Shown here piece after piece: positions 28,706-38,229 of a stretch of 64,000 bases of DNA; position 1 is the first letter of the stretch; every line of letters starts with the position of its first letter. The notes under the pieces are model-generated. The model made no database searches. It worked only from the letters and a program-made list of their open reading frames with translations, and was not told where the DNA came from. The translations under genes were made by a program, and so were the position numbers. The stretch comes from Paenisporosarcina quisquiliarum (lineage in GTDB: Bacteria; Bacillota; Bacilli; Bacillales_A; Planococcaceae), in the NCBI RefSeq assembly GCF_027563315.1, contig NZ_JAMKBJ010000001.1, positions 186,001 to 250,000 on the forward strand, given 5' to 3'.

Positions 28706-29031
28706 AATTTAAGCCAATGTATCTTTGCGATATAATGGGGTTGTATAAAACACTAATTTATCTAGTCAATGTGAAAGAATACGGTTGATTAAGATAAATG
28801 GTGAGGAAGAGAGCAAACTAGTAGGGAATAGGACAGATGTTCAAAAAAACGAAAGTTGCTCCCAAATTTATATAGTTGCTCCAAAAACAGTGGAAGTTAC
28901 TCCAATTTTGAATAAGTTGCTCCAAAGAGGACGCATTTTACTGAGCAAGACGCATCAGCGTCAACCAAGCAAGCTGCACAAATGGACGTTGGAAAATTTT
29001 ATAGTTTATAATAAAAAATTGAAGTGAAATC
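28706..29031 (+). other. Gene-free region between ndk and aroC
   Basis: About 330 bp with no convincing gene. It holds four phased direct repeats (28854-28923), a GACGC/GCGTC hairpin near 28949-28962 and TTGCTC (28917-28922)/GAGCAA (28943-28948) inverted repeats. The one open frame (28785-29027) has no family features and spans these repeats, so I do not call it a gene. This is the place of cheR in B. subtilis. Confidence 0.6.
28854..28923. repeat. Four phased direct repeats of AGTTGCTCC
   Basis: Copies start at 28854, 28874, 28895 and 28915; the third is AGTTACTCC. Spacing is 20, 21 and 20 nt, close to two turns of the DNA helix. Flanks are A/T-rich (CCAAA, CCAAAAA, CCAATTT, CCAAAG). Confidence 0.8.
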
Positions 29032-29058
29032 GTCCGAATGAAATTTCGGACTTTTTTT
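29032..29058 (+). terminator. Terminator-like hairpin before aroC
   Basis: GTCCGAA (29032-29038) and TTCGGAC (29045-29051), followed by seven T residues. It ends any transcript from the preceding non-coding region. Confidence 0.8.
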
Positions 29059-29094
29059 AATCGGACAAATAACGGTGAAAATGAAAAAGGTTTG

Positions 29095-29103
29095 TGTTAT
29101 AGT
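29095..29103 (+). promoter_or_regulatory. Extended -10 promoter before aroC
   Basis: TGTTATAGT: TATAGT with a TGN extension, about 40 nt before the aroC start. No good -35. Confidence 0.42.
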
Positions 29104-29144
29104 GTTACTTAAAATACTTTAGCGAGTTGAAGGGGGAAAGTGTT

Positions 29145-30326
29145 ATGCGTTATTTAACAGCTGGAGAATCTCACGGTCCACAATTGACCGCCATTATAGA
29201 AGGATTACCTGCACAATTAACCATTACAGCAGAAATGATCAATAAAGACCTGAAAAGAAGACAGGGTGGACATGGTCGGGGAAGACGTATGCAAATTGAA
29301 ACCGATACGGTTGATATTACATCAGGTGTGAGACACGGTAAGACATTAGGTTCACCAGTTGCGTTGGTAGTTACTAACGACGATTGGAAACATTGGACAC
29401 ACGTCATGGGAATTGAACCTTTAGAAGAAGGATTGAACCCTGAAGATATCAAACGTCAAATTACGCGTCCACGTCCAGGGCATGCGGATTTGGTTGGTGG
29501 CATGAAATATGGTCATACCGATTTAAGAAACGTACTGGAACGTTCTTCTGCAAGGGAGACAACCGTCCGTGTGGCAGTTGGCGCAGTGGCAAAGCAGTTA
29601 TTAGCGGAAATGGGAATCAGCATCGTTTCACACGTAACCGAAATCGGTGGGGTTAAAGCAGATCCATCCACTTGGGAAGGTCTGACAGTTAAGCAAATTC
29701 GTGAAATCGTTGAAGCGGATCCGGTTTATTGCCTAGACCCTCAGGCATCAGCTTTAATGGTAAAAGCAATTGATGAAGCGAAAGAGAACGGTGACTCCAT
29801 TGGTGGTGTTGTTGAAGTCATTGTGGAAGGAATGCCTGCAGGAATAGGTAGCTATGTACATTATGACCGAAAACTTGACGCTAAACTTGCTATGGCAGTC
29901 ATGAGCATCAATGCGTTCAAGGGTGTGGAAGTTGGATTAGGGTTTGAAATGGCACGTAAACCTGGCAGTCAAGTGCATGATGAAATTGTATGGGACCAGG
30001 AACAGGGTTATACAAGATCAACAAATCGCTTGGGAGGATTGGAAGGTGGTATGTCTACCGGAATGCCAATCGTTGTTCGTGGTGTCATGAAGCCTATACC
30101 TACTCTGTATAAACCTTTGCAAAGTGTCGATATTTCTACAAAAGAACCTTTCAAAGCTAGTATTGAACGATCAGACAGTTGTGCAGTACCTGCTGCTTCT
30201 GTCGTGGCAGAACATGTAGTCGCATGGGAAATTGCCAATGCGATTTTAGAACAATTCCATAGTGACCAAATGCCACAACTTCTCAATTCAATTAATGAGC
30301 ACCGAGCCTATACAAGGGAGTTCTAA
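29145..30326 (+). CDS. aroC: Chorismate synthase
   Basis: A 393-residue enzyme. Family signatures: GESHGPQL near the N-terminus, [22 protein letters not shown] and [10 protein letters not shown], plus the C-terminal [14 protein letters not shown]. It forms chorismate from EPSP using reduced FMN. Start ATG 29145 follows GAAGGGGGAAAG; the open frame extends six codons upstream without reason. It leads a tight run aroC-aroB-aroH-hisC-tyrA. In B. subtilis the gene is called aroF. Confidence 0.97.
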   Translation: MRYLTAGESHGPQLTAIIEGLPAQLTITAEMINKDLKRRQGGHGRGRRMQIETDTVDITSGVRHGKTLGSPVALVVTNDDWKHWTHVMGIEPLEEGLNPEDIKRQITRPRPGHADLVGGMKYGHTDLRNVLERSSARETTVRVAVGAVAKQLLAEMGISIVSHVTEIGGVKADPSTWEGLTVKQIREIVEADPVYCLDPQASALMVKAIDEAKENGDSIGGVVEVIVEGMPAGIGSYVHYDRKLDAKLAMAVMSINAFKGVEVGLGFEMARKPGSQVHDEIVWDQEQGYTRSTNRLGGLEGGMSTGMPIVVRGVMKPIPTLYKPLQSVDISTKEPFKASIERSDSCAVPAASVVAEHVVAWEIANAILEQFHSDQMPQLLNSINEHRAYTREF

Positions 30327-30329
30327 ATC

Positions 30330-31430
30330 ATGAATACTATTTCAATCGAGACGGAAAGTAAGTCTTACAAGGTTCATGTGGGTTCAACCATTTTTGAATC
30401 TGCTTTAGCTTTGTATGAACAGCAAATTCGACAAGCAGATCATGCGGTGATTTTTGTAGACGAAGCAGTCGCCGCTTTGCATCTGGACAAATTGCTGAAG
30501 CCTCTCCAATCTTTTTTGGATACAGCAGTTCATGTATATAAGTTACCTTCTGGAGAATCCAGTAAATCTTTCGAGACCTTTCTGGCATGTCAGTCGTTCT
30601 TGCTAGTAAAAGGATGTACCAGAAAATCTATTCTGTTTGCATATGGCGGTGGAGCTTGCGGGGATGTCATTGGATTCGTAGCTTCTACATTTATGCGAGG
30701 TATTCCTTTTATTCAATGTCCCACGACTATTTTAGCTCATGATAGTGCAGTCGGAGGGAAAACGGCAATCAATCATCCGCAAGGGAAAAATATGATTGGG
30801 TCATTTTATCAGCCTGAAGCAGTCATTTTTGATACATCGACACTAACAACTTTACCTCATCAACAAGTTTTATCAGGTATGGCAGAAGTTATCAAACATG
30901 CTCTTATATCTGATGAGAGATGGTTGGAAGAATTGCTATCGTATCATTCCCTTGAAAGTATGACGGAAGAGCAAAAATTATCTTTTCTAGTCAAAGGCAT
31001 TCAAGTAAAGGCTGAAATTGTGAAAGCGGATGAGTTTGAGCAGTCAGTAAGGAAATATCTTAATTTAGGTCACACATATGGACATGCGATCGAAGCTTCA
31101 GTTGGATATGGAAATATCACGCATGGGGAAGCTGTAGCAGTCGGGTTGGTTATTTCGCTTCAGCTAAGTGAAAGATTATTGTCTCTAAGAGAAGGCACTG
31201 CCAAGAAACTCTTCCATTCACTACACAAATTGGGCTATACATTTGAACCTGTGTTAACGCAGGAAATCGATCAGCTTATCCCTTATATGAAACGCGATAA
31301 GAAAGCATCTTTTGGAGAGCTTCACTTTGTATTACTAGAGAAGATAGGCAAACCTTGTATGAAGATTGTCCCTCTAGAAGAACTAGTGAAGGCACATGTG
31401 CAATTAAGACAATGGAGTAAGGAGGTATAA
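30330..31430 (+). CDS. aroB: 3-dehydroquinate synthase
   Basis: A 366-residue NAD- and metal-dependent enzyme. Motifs: GGGACGDVIGFVASTFMRGI, PTTILAHDSAVGGKTAINHP and the metal-site helix LGHTYGHAIE. It carries out the second step of the shikimate pathway. The ATG is 3 nt after the aroC stop, so the genes are translationally coupled. The usual family metal ligands (Glu in the MAEVIKHA helix, His in HTYGHA) are present. Confidence 0.97.
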   Translation: MNTISIETESKSYKVHVGSTIFESALALYEQQIRQADHAVIFVDEAVAALHLDKLLKPLQSFLDTAVHVYKLPSGESSKSFETFLACQSFLLVKGCTRKSILFAYGGGACGDVIGFVASTFMRGIPFIQCPTTILAHDSAVGGKTAINHPQGKNMIGSFYQPEAVIFDTSTLTTLPHQQVLSGMAEVIKHALISDERWLEELLSYHSLESMTEEQKLSFLVKGIQVKAEIVKADEFEQSVRKYLNLGHTYGHAIEASVGYGNITHGEAVAVGLVISLQLSERLLSLREGTAKKLFHSLHKLGYTFEPVLTQEIDQLIPYMKRDKKASFGELHFVLLEKIGKPCMKIVPLEELVKAHVQLRQWSKEV

Positions 31431-31432
31431 AC

Positions 31433-31804
31433 ATGATACGTGGTATTCGAGGAGCAACAACCGTAACAGAAGATTCCGCAGCTCAAGTTTTGGCGGAGAC
31501 AGAAAAACTGGTGTTGGCTATGGCCAAAGAAAACGACGTAAAGCCTGAGGATGTTGCTTCAGTCGTCGTTTCAACGACAACTGATATAGCTTCTGCATTT
31601 CCAGCAAAAGCCGTGCGCAGCATTCCAGAATGGACATACGTCCCAGTTATGTGTACGCATGAAATGGATGTGCCTGGTGCCATGCCATTTTGCATACGGG
31701 TATTAATGCATGTCAATACCGAAAAATCACAACGCGAAATACTTCATGTATACTTGAACGATGCAGTTAAATTACGACCAGATTTACTAACAAACATTAA
31801 GTAA
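31433..31804 (+). CDS. aroH: Chorismate mutase, AroH type
   Basis: A 123-residue monofunctional mutase of the trimeric AroH fold. Conserved pieces: MIRGIRGATTVTED, TTTDIASAFPAKAVR, and the C-terminal MHVNTEKSQ-type segment with the active-site Arg before HVYLNDAV. It converts chorismate to prephenate for TyrA and phenylalanine synthesis. AAGGAGG lies in the end of aroB, and the ATG is 2 nt after its stop. In B. subtilis the trp operon follows aroH; here hisC follows directly. Confidence 0.95.
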   Translation: MIRGIRGATTVTEDSAAQVLAETEKLVLAMAKENDVKPEDVASVVVSTTTDIASAFPAKAVRSIPEWTYVPVMCTHEMDVPGAMPFCIRVLMHVNTEKSQREILHVYLNDAVKLRPDLLTNIK

Positions 31805-31824
31805 GAAGGTAGAGGCGATTGACG

Positions 31825-32925
31825 ATGAAGTGGAAAAACCAATTAACAGGGATGAAACCATATCAACCAGGACGTTCCATCGATGAAGTGAAAAAGATGT
31901 ATGGCTTAGATCATATAGTAAAGCTTGCTTCCAACGAAAACCCTTTTGGAACTTCTCCGAAAGTTAGTGAGTTCCTGGAAAACCAAGCGACAAATCATGC
32001 CATATATCCAGATGGATACGCAAGTAGTTTACGCCAGGCCTTAGCTGAAGCGTTAGGTGTGGAAGAACAGCAATTGTTATTTGGTAATGGCTCGGACGAA
32101 ATTATCATGATGATTTCACGTGCTTTACTTCAACCCGGAGTCAACACCGTAATGGCTATCCCTACCTTCCCGCAATATCGACATAATGCTGTCATTGAAG
32201 GTGCAGAGGTCCGCGAAGTTCAACTGAAAGACGGAGCGCATAATATGGAAGAAATGACACGTCAAATTGATGATAATACTGCGGTGGTTTGGCTGTGTTC
32301 ACCAAATAATCCGACCGGCATGCTGATTGGTCAGCAAAAGCTAGAACAATTTGTTCAAAAAATTTCAGAAGATGTACTCATCGTCATAGACGAAGCTTAT
32401 TTCGAATACATAACTGACCCTACATATAAAAACTCCCTTGAACTTGTAAAAAAACACAGCAATGTCATTGTCTTACGAACTTTTTCTAAAGCGTATGGGC
32501 TCGCAGGTTTCCGAGTTGGTTATGCTGTAGCGCAAAAAGAATTGATTGCTCGTCTAGATCCGGTAAGAGAACCTTTCAACAACACTGTCATAAGCCAAGG
32601 AGCAGCATTGACTGCTTTACATGATTCATCATTCATCGAAAAATGTGTAATCGAAAATGAATCGGGAAAAAAACAATTCCAGGAGTATGCTACAAAACAC
32701 AACCTTCATTTATATCCATCCCAAGGAAACTTTGTACTTCTCCAAGTAAAAGCTGACTCAGATACAGTATTTGAAGGGCTTCTGAAAAAAGGTTTTATTA
32801 TTCGCAGCGGGAATGCACTTGGAACGCCGGGATATATCCGTATCACAATTGGCACGAGACAGCAAAATGAGGTATTCCTGCAGTCGTTGACAGAAGTATT
32901 AACTGAATTAGAGGTACTTGCATGA
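31825..32925 (+). CDS. hisC: Histidinol-phosphate / aromatic aminotransferase
   Basis: A 366-residue class II PLP aminotransferase. N-terminal MKPYQPGRSIDEVKK and KLASNENPFGTSP are HisC signatures; the PLP lysine is in LRTFSKAYGLAGFRVGY. Start ATG 31825 is nine bases from AGAGG; the upstream in-frame TTG is too close. In B. subtilis HisC also serves tyrosine and phenylalanine synthesis, which explains its place beside tyrA. It overlaps tyrA by 4 nt (ATGA). Confidence 0.95.
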   Translation: MKWKNQLTGMKPYQPGRSIDEVKKMYGLDHIVKLASNENPFGTSPKVSEFLENQATNHAIYPDGYASSLRQALAEALGVEEQQLLFGNGSDEIIMMISRALLQPGVNTVMAIPTFPQYRHNAVIEGAEVREVQLKDGAHNMEEMTRQIDDNTAVVWLCSPNNPTGMLIGQQKLEQFVQKISEDVLIVIDEAYFEYITDPTYKNSLELVKKHSNVIVLRTFSKAYGLAGFRVGYAVAQKELIARLDPVREPFNNTVISQGAALTALHDSSFIEKCVIENESGKKQFQEYATKHNLHLYPSQGNFVLLQVKADSDTVFEGLLKKGFIIRSGNALGTPGYIRITIGTRQQNEVFLQSLTEVLTELEVLA

Positions 32926-34022
32926 CAACGCATGTTTTAATAGTTGGTCTGGGTTTAATAGGTGGATCATTGGCTTTGGCGATCCAAAAAAATCCGGAAG
33001 TGAAAGTGATGGGTTTTGATACCGACTTCCACACTGTTCGAAAAGCCAAAAAATTAGGCGTTATCAACGACATGGCCCTTAGCCTTAAAGATTCTGCTAA
33101 GATGGCAGATATCATTGTATTTGCTACTCCTGTTAATGCCACACTTCAATTGATGAATGAAGCCCAGCATTGGCAACTCAAAAAAGACGTCATTCTTTCT
33201 GATACGGGTAGTACAAAGAAAATCATCATGGAAAAAGCAAAATCACTTAAAAAACTAGGACTCACTTTTATTGGCGGGCATCCTATGGCCGGTTCACACA
33301 AAAGTGGAATTGAGGCAGCAAAGGCACATTTATTTGAAAATGCCTATTATATGGTTACTCCACTCGAGCACGAAGAGGAAGAGAAAATTCTTGTTCTGGA
33401 GAAGTTATTACTCCCGACAAAAGGGAAGATTCTCCGAGTAACTGCGTTGGAACATGATCATATGACAGCTGTAGTAAGCCATTTTCCTCATTTGGTTGCT
33501 GCATCCTTGGTCCACCAATTGTCCAGCGAGAATGAAGAATATCCATTCACTCGTCAACTCGCGGCAGGTGGATTCCGAGACATCACACGAATTGCGTCGT
33601 CGAATCCGGTTATGTGGAGAGACATCACACTTCAGAACCGAATCGAATTGGTCAACCAATTAACAAAATGGCAAAAAGAAATGGACACGGTAAAAACGCT
33701 GTTATTGCAGGCGGAACCATCAAATATTGAACATTACTTTTCGAGAGCTAAATATGTCAGAGATGAATTGCCGATTACGTCTCAAGGTGCGATGTATTCA
33801 GTATTTGATTTATACGTCGATGTACCTGATTACCCCGGTGTCATTTCAGAAGTCACAGGTATTCTTGCAAATCATCTAATCAGCATTACAAATTTGCGGA
33901 TTGTTGAAACACGAGAAGATGTATTCGGAATTCTCGTCATCAGTTTCCAGACGCTCGAAGACCGCACAAAAGCAGCGAGCTGTATAGCAGAAGAAACAAT
34001 TTATGAAACGTATATTTCTTAA
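32922..34022 (+). CDS. tyrA: Prephenate dehydrogenase with ACT domain
   Basis: A 366-residue enzyme. NAD-binding GLGLIGGSLALAI at the N-terminus, then GGHPMAGSHKSGIEAA and the catalytic His in the SHFPHLVAA region. The last ~75 residues form an ACT domain (FDLYVDVPDYPGVISEVTG), likely for tyrosine feedback. It turns prephenate into 4-hydroxyphenylpyruvate, which HisC can transaminate to tyrosine. ATGA overlap with hisC. A 340-bp gap with a palindromic repeat separates it from aroA. Confidence 0.95.
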   Translation: MTTHVLIVGLGLIGGSLALAIQKNPEVKVMGFDTDFHTVRKAKKLGVINDMALSLKDSAKMADIIVFATPVNATLQLMNEAQHWQLKKDVILSDTGSTKKIIMEKAKSLKKLGLTFIGGHPMAGSHKSGIEAAKAHLFENAYYMVTPLEHEEEEKILVLEKLLLPTKGKILRVTALEHDHMTAVVSHFPHLVAASLVHQLSSENEEYPFTRQLAAGGFRDITRIASSNPVMWRDITLQNRIELVNQLTKWQKEMDTVKTLLLQAEPSNIEHYFSRAKYVRDELPITSQGAMYSVFDLYVDVPDYPGVISEVTGILANHLISITNLRIVETREDVFGILVISFQTLEDRTKAASCIAEETIYETYIS

Positions 34023-34364
34023 ACAAAAGCTCATTTAAACGATATTGTTGATTTTCTTTCCATGTGGACGCTTTCTATCATTATAGTAAACAGGGAAATA
34101 ACTTTACTTACGATTTAGTGATATGGAGCATCATTGCGACGAGTAATCGCAGGAGCCAAAACAGTGAAGACTCCTGCGGGAAAAGCGAAGTGCTGAAATC
34201 CACTCGGACATTAAGTCCGAGTTAGTTCAGCGCAAGCCCGCGGAAAGCGTAGCTGTTTTGCGGAATATCAACAACATTTAACATAGCCTAATAAAAGAAA
34301 TCGTCCTAATCACACAGAACAAATAAAACTGAAAATCCAATACGATTATAAGGATGTGAATGTA
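34023..34364 (+). other. Intergenic region between tyrA and aroA
   Basis: Holds the 104-bp palindromic repeat at 34157-34260 and otherwise A/T-rich sequence. No gene, no T-box or known riboswitch is visible. aroA is adjacent to tyrA in B. subtilis with a much smaller gap, so this spacing looks secondary. Confidence 0.6.
34157..34260. repeat. Palindromic intergenic repeat, copy 1
   Basis: Outer arms CAAAACAG (34157-34164) and CTGTTTTG (34253-34260) are perfectly complementary. Inside are GACTCCTGCGGG and CCCGCGGAAAGCG, GCTGAA/TTCAGC and a perfect ACTCGGAC/GTCCGAGT hairpin at the centre. The core GACTCCTGCGG...CCGCGGAAAGCG recurs near 58.6-58.8 kb. It resembles a hairpin repeat family that I associate with Bacillaceae intergenic regions. 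Confidence 0.75.
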
Positions 34365-35675
34365 TTGAAGGATTCCATAAAATTACAAGCAAATCAAGTA
34401 GCCCTCAACGGAACTTTAAAAGTACCTGGAGATAAATCGATTTCTCACCGTTCCATCATGTTTGGTGCTATGGCTAAAGGTAAAACAACGGTCGATGGCT
34501 TTTTACTTGGGGATGATTGTTTAAGTACGATTTCCTGTTTTCAAAAATTAGGGGTAGATATTGTCGTGGATGGTCATGAAGTCACCATCACGAGTGATGG
34601 GATGGAAAGCTGGAAAGAACCTGATGAAATATTAGATACAGGTAATTCCGGAACGACTACTCGTTTAATGCTTGGCATATTAGCTGGATCCAACATCCAC
34701 AGCGTCCTCGTCGGAGATGAATCCATTGCGAAGCGACCAATGAAACGAGTAATCGAACCTTTAAGACAAATGGGTGCAAAAATCTCTGGGAGAAGTGGAG
34801 GACAGTTCACCCCACTTGCTGTGCAGGGAACCGATCTGAAAGCCATCGACTATACGATGCCCGTTGCAAGTGCGCAAGTTAAATCCGCCATTCTGCTTGC
34901 TGGTCTTCAAGCGACTGGAGTGACGATAATCCGTGAAAAAGAAGTGTCACGAGACCATACCGAGCGTATGTTGCGCCAATTTGGAGCTACCGTAAACTGT
35001 AAGGATGGAGTCATTCAACTTCAGGGAGGCCAGAAGCTTGCTGCAACGCATGTTGAGGTGCCTGGAGATATTTCCTCTGCTGCATTCTTTTTAGTGGCAG
35101 CAGCCATTGCTAAGGACAGTAGTATTCGTCTGGAGAAGGTCGGATTAAATCCAACACGTACCGGTATTATTGATGTTCTAAAGAATATGGGAGCCCAACT
35201 AGAAATTGAAGTTGAACCTGATACCGAGGATAAAGAACCTATTGGCAGTGTTTCGATTAAAACATCCGAGCTTCATGGCATTGAGATCGGCGGCGAATTA
35301 ATCCCAAGATTAATTGATGAAATACCAATCATTGCATTGCTGGCAACACAAGCAAATGGTACGACAGTAATCAAAGATGCTGAGGAACTTAAAGTGAAAG
35401 AAACAGACCGTATAACAGCCGTAGTGGAGGAGTTGAAAAAGTTAGGTGCAGATATCGTAGCAACGGATGATGGGATGATTATCAACGGACCCGTCACTCT
35501 CACTGGAGGGGTTTTAAAATCTTACGGTGACCATCGCATCGGCATGATGGGTGCGATTGCTTCTGTCATTTCGACAGGTCCCATTGAAATTGAACAGGCT
35601 TCGTGTATTTCCGTATCTTATCCTAACTTCTTCGAACATTTGCGAAATGTGTCTACTTCTGAAACTCTCCGTTAA
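34365..35675 (+). CDS. aroA: EPSP synthase (3-phosphoshikimate 1-carboxyvinyltransferase)
   Basis: A 436-residue two-domain enzyme. Motifs: [11 protein letters not shown] near the N-terminus, [33 protein letters not shown] and the C-terminal YGDHRIGM. It adds enolpyruvate to shikimate 3-phosphate. TTG 34365 is chosen because AAGGATG lies about ten bases upstream; the in-frame GTG at 34356 sits on that site. Named aroE in B. subtilis. A terminator follows. Confidence 0.95.
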   Translation: MKDSIKLQANQVALNGTLKVPGDKSISHRSIMFGAMAKGKTTVDGFLLGDDCLSTISCFQKLGVDIVVDGHEVTITSDGMESWKEPDEILDTGNSGTTTRLMLGILAGSNIHSVLVGDESIAKRPMKRVIEPLRQMGAKISGRSGGQFTPLAVQGTDLKAIDYTMPVASAQVKSAILLAGLQATGVTIIREKEVSRDHTERMLRQFGATVNCKDGVIQLQGGQKLAATHVEVPGDISSAAFFLVAAAIAKDSSIRLEKVGLNPTRTGIIDVLKNMGAQLEIEVEPDTEDKEPIGSVSIKTSELHGIEIGGELIPRLIDEIPIIALLATQANGTTVIKDAEELKVKETDRITAVVEELKKLGADIVATDDGMIINGPVTLTGGVLKSYGDHRIGMMGAIASVISTGPIEIEQASCISVSYPNFFEHLRNVSTSETLR

Positions 35676-35689
35676 GCGGGGAGTTTTTT
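35663..35689 (+). terminator. Terminator after aroA
   Basis: AACTCTCCG and CGGGGAGTT (wobble) around a short loop holding the aroA stop, followed by six T residues. Confidence 0.8.
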
Positions 35690-35752
35690 CTTGTGAATGG
35701 GGTAGTCCTGATGTAGCATATGGTATGAATAGAAAGAGAACGGGTGATGGAA

Positions 35753-37006
35753 ATGGAAATAAGTCAACAATTTATTGAAGCGATTGAAGCTGGAGATTTA
35801 CAGTCTGTTCAATCTTTAATTGAAACTTTACAGCTTTCAAGCGAACCAGACGCGCAATATGAGATTGCTAACATGCTTGTGCAAGCTGGATATTTAAAAG
35901 AAGGTGAGCAAGTTCTGGAGCATCTTCAGTTCTTGTTTCCTGAGGAAGCACAAATTAAGATTGACAGAGCACAGGTATTAATGGAAATTGACGAGGAAGA
36001 TGAAGCTTTATTATTACTGACAAGCATCGAAGAGCATGAAGAAGAATATCCTCAAGCGTTGCTCAGTTTAGCTGATTATTATCAAATGCAAGGCTTTTAC
36101 GAATCTGCAGAGCAAAAAATTAATCAAGCACTCTCAATTTTGCCTGGAGAACCTCTACTGATTTTTGCGAAAGCGGAACTTCTTTTGGAAACTGGAAAAT
36201 ATCTCGAAGCTGCACGCTTATATGAAAATCTGAAAAACGAAACGGATGAAATTGCCGGTATACGTTTATCTGAACGACTGGCTGAAGTATACAGTGCAGG
36301 AGCAGCATATGAGGATGCCATTCCTTTTTACGAAGAATCCCTAATCGATCATGTAACACCAGATTTACTTTTCGGTTATGCATATGCTGCATTCCAGGCA
36401 GGGCAGTATGATTTATCCGTACGTAAACTGAATGAAGTAAAAACACTGGATCCCGACTATTTCTCAGCACACTTATTGTTGTCACAAGCATATAGCATGC
36501 TAGAAGATCATGAGCAAGCCTATCAGGCAATTCTTGAAGGGTTAAGTCGTGATGAATATGATAAGGAATTGTACTTATTCGCCGGTAAGATGGCATTGAA
36601 GCTTGGGAAAGTGAGGGAAGCTGAACAACATCTGCGTCAGGCCATCGCACTGGACCCGGAATATATGGAAGCGACATTGACTCTTGTGTCCTATTTGCAT
36701 AATGAAGAACGCGATCAAGACGTTATCGAACTGATTGAAATCATTTCACAAAATCAGGACGATTGGTCTGCTTTATACCCATTTGCAGCTGAAGCTTATG
36801 CGAAAGAAGAAAATTTTGAACGTGCATACGATTTTTATTCTTTGGCATATACTGATCATAAGGAAGATCCGTTGTTCATGGAAAAATACGTTTATTTTCT
36901 ACTCGAAGAAGGAAAACGTGAAGAAGCTCTAGAAATAGGTAAACAATTAGTTCTTTTACAACCTCATGAAGAAAGATGGCAAGACCTGATTGAATCATTG
37001 TCGTGA
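35753..37006 (+). CDS. TPR-repeat protein (YpiA-like)
   Basis: A protein of about 417 residues built of tetratricopeptide repeats; clear units include the stretches with [38 protein letters not shown] and [20 protein letters not shown]. No signal or membrane segment, so it is cytoplasmic. It matches B. subtilis YpiA in place and fold. Start is uncertain among GTG 35744, ATG 35747 and ATG 35753; the last is favoured by GGGTGAT upstream. YpiA partners are not known with certainty; TPRs point to protein-protein contact. ypiB follows after 13 nt. Confidence 0.85.
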   Translation: MEISQQFIEAIEAGDLQSVQSLIETLQLSSEPDAQYEIANMLVQAGYLKEGEQVLEHLQFLFPEEAQIKIDRAQVLMEIDEEDEALLLLTSIEEHEEEYPQALLSLADYYQMQGFYESAEQKINQALSILPGEPLLIFAKAELLLETGKYLEAARLYENLKNETDEIAGIRLSERLAEVYSAGAAYEDAIPFYEESLIDHVTPDLLFGYAYAAFQAGQYDLSVRKLNEVKTLDPDYFSAHLLLSQAYSMLEDHEQAYQAILEGLSRDEYDKELYLFAGKMALKLGKVREAEQHLRQAIALDPEYMEATLTLVSYLHNEERDQDVIELIEIISQNQDDWSALYPFAAEAYAKEENFERAYDFYSLAYTDHKEDPLFMEKYVYFLLEEGKREEALEIGKQLVLLQPHEERWQDLIESLS

Positions 37007-37019
37007 AAGGAGGAGTAGT

Positions 37020-37574
37020 ATGACCGCATCTGTTTCTGTGATGGAAAAGAAAGAATTTGTGCGTTGGTTTTTGAAACGATATCAAATGAAACGTCGTGAA
37101 TGCGTATGGATCCTCAATTATTTATTAAGTCATGATGATTTACTCCAAAAAGTTCATTTTGTAGAAGAAGCACATTACTGCCCAAGAGCGATGGTTATGT
37201 CTGTTACAGAATCCAATGGCGTGCCGTTTCGCTTTTACAAAGGGAATTTGATGACTGCAGATGCAGAAAAATCATTTCACGACTTGCGTTTAAATCCAAA
37301 TGAAGATATGTTTATTCAGTTAAATTTCCCGAATGTCCCACCAAGTTCAGAGTATTTGGCGGTACTGGAAGAAAACCCATTTATGCCGAAATATTTGCAT
37401 ATAAACGACAAAGATCGCCTTATTGCTGAAGAAGTGCTGAAAGTCAGCATGAATTCATTTAGAGAAGAGCATATATTGAAACAAATCGATGAAGCTTTGG
37501 ACGCCAATGATAAAGAACGCTTTTTTGAATTGTCTAAATTGCTACAAGGGATGAAAGAATCATCCAAATCTTAA
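37020..37574 (+). CDS. ypiB: YpiB-like protein (UPF0302, IDEAL domain)
   Basis: A 184-residue cytoplasmic protein. The N-terminal part has [20 protein letters not shown] and [20 protein letters not shown], closely like B. subtilis YpiB; the C-terminus has the IDEAL domain ([20 protein letters not shown]). Start ATG 37020 follows AAAGGAGGAG. It is coupled to the TPR gene. Molecular function is not settled. Confidence 0.88.
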   Translation: MTASVSVMEKKEFVRWFLKRYQMKRRECVWILNYLLSHDDLLQKVHFVEEAHYCPRAMVMSVTESNGVPFRFYKGNLMTADAEKSFHDLRLNPNEDMFIQLNFPNVPPSSEYLAVLEENPFMPKYLHINDKDRLIAEEVLKVSMNSFREEHILKQIDEALDANDKERFFELSKLLQGMKESSKS

Positions 37575-37603
37575 CTTCATCGTATACACGATGAAGTTTT
37601 TTG
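37573..37603 (+). terminator. Terminator-like hairpin between ypiB and ypiF
   Basis: AACTTCATCGT pairs with ACGATGAAGTT with a small loop, then six T residues. It may reduce but need not stop read-through to ypiF. Confidence 0.75.
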
Positions 37604-37621
37604 TTGAGAGGAAATGAAGAT

Positions 37622-38077
37622 ATGTACTGGAATTCAAAAGATGTTAGTGTGTTTTTAGAACAGAAAGAGTTTGTTGACACGGCCGTGATTCCGTTATTGC
37701 TGATTGATGGACAAGCCAGTCAATTGAAACAAAATGCTTCAAGTGCTGAGTTTTTGATGGCACTTACCGCGTTTATCGAAAATCAATTTAAAGGCCGTGT
37801 AGTCCTTATGCCACCCATCACCTATACTAAAAAATCCAATTATCAGCAATTAGCAGAAGAATGGACGGAAACGTTAAGCGAGATGGGCTTCAAGCACTTG
37901 TTTTTTGTCTCAAGTGACATGGCATGGGGAACTGAAGCAAGTGAATTGAACGTGATTTATACCCCATCCATTCCCCTTGAAAATATGGACCAGAAATTAC
38001 GTCAATCCGTACTGGATGATCAATTAAGACAAATAATTCCGGTATTTGCAAACCGCTGGGCAAAAAACGGACAATAA
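37622..38077 (+). CDS. ypiF: YpiF-like protein (DUF2487)
   Basis: A 151-residue soluble protein without catalytic motifs I recognise. Start ATG 37622 follows GAGAGGAAATG. Position between ypiB and qcrA matches B. subtilis ypiF. No membrane segment. Its conservation next to the qcr genes in Bacillales suggests, but does not show, a link to respiration. Confidence 0.8.
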   Translation: MYWNSKDVSVFLEQKEFVDTAVIPLLLIDGQASQLKQNASSAEFLMALTAFIENQFKGRVVLMPPITYTKKSNYQQLAEEWTETLSEMGFKHLFFVSSDMAWGTEASELNVIYTPSIPLENMDQKLRQSVLDDQLRQIIPVFANRWAKNGQ

Positions 38078-38123
38078 GCTTCAAGAAATGTTCACAAAGT
38101 ACGTGTTCGCATCTATTGGAATA

Positions 38124-38152
38124 TTGACCTCCGTTTTTTATTGAGCTATCAT
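38124..38152 (+). promoter_or_regulatory. SigA promoter of qcrABC
   Basis: TTGACC (38124-38129), 17-nt spacer, TATCAT (38147-38152), about 78 nt before the qcrA start. Confidence 0.6.
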
Positions 38153-38229
38153 AGAACTGTCCTAGTTTTACTATTTTTTGTATAAGTATGTCCGTTGGAC
38201 TGACCTTTAAAGTTAGAGGGGGGAAAAGG

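Noticed and set aside
28854-28923. TRAP-binding site or CRISPR
   Set aside because: The repeats are AGTTGCTCC at 20-21 nt, not (G/U)AG triplets 2-3 nt apart, and spacers are too short for CRISPR.
28785-29027. An 80-codon open frame between ndk and aroC
   Set aside because: No ribosome site, no family features, and it spans the phased repeats and a hairpin; the codons simply translate repeat DNA.
36120-36677. A 185-codon open frame on the minus strand inside the TPR gene
   Set aside because: It lies wholly in the shadow of a clear TPR protein; composition (His, Leu and Pro rich) is typical of an antisense frame.
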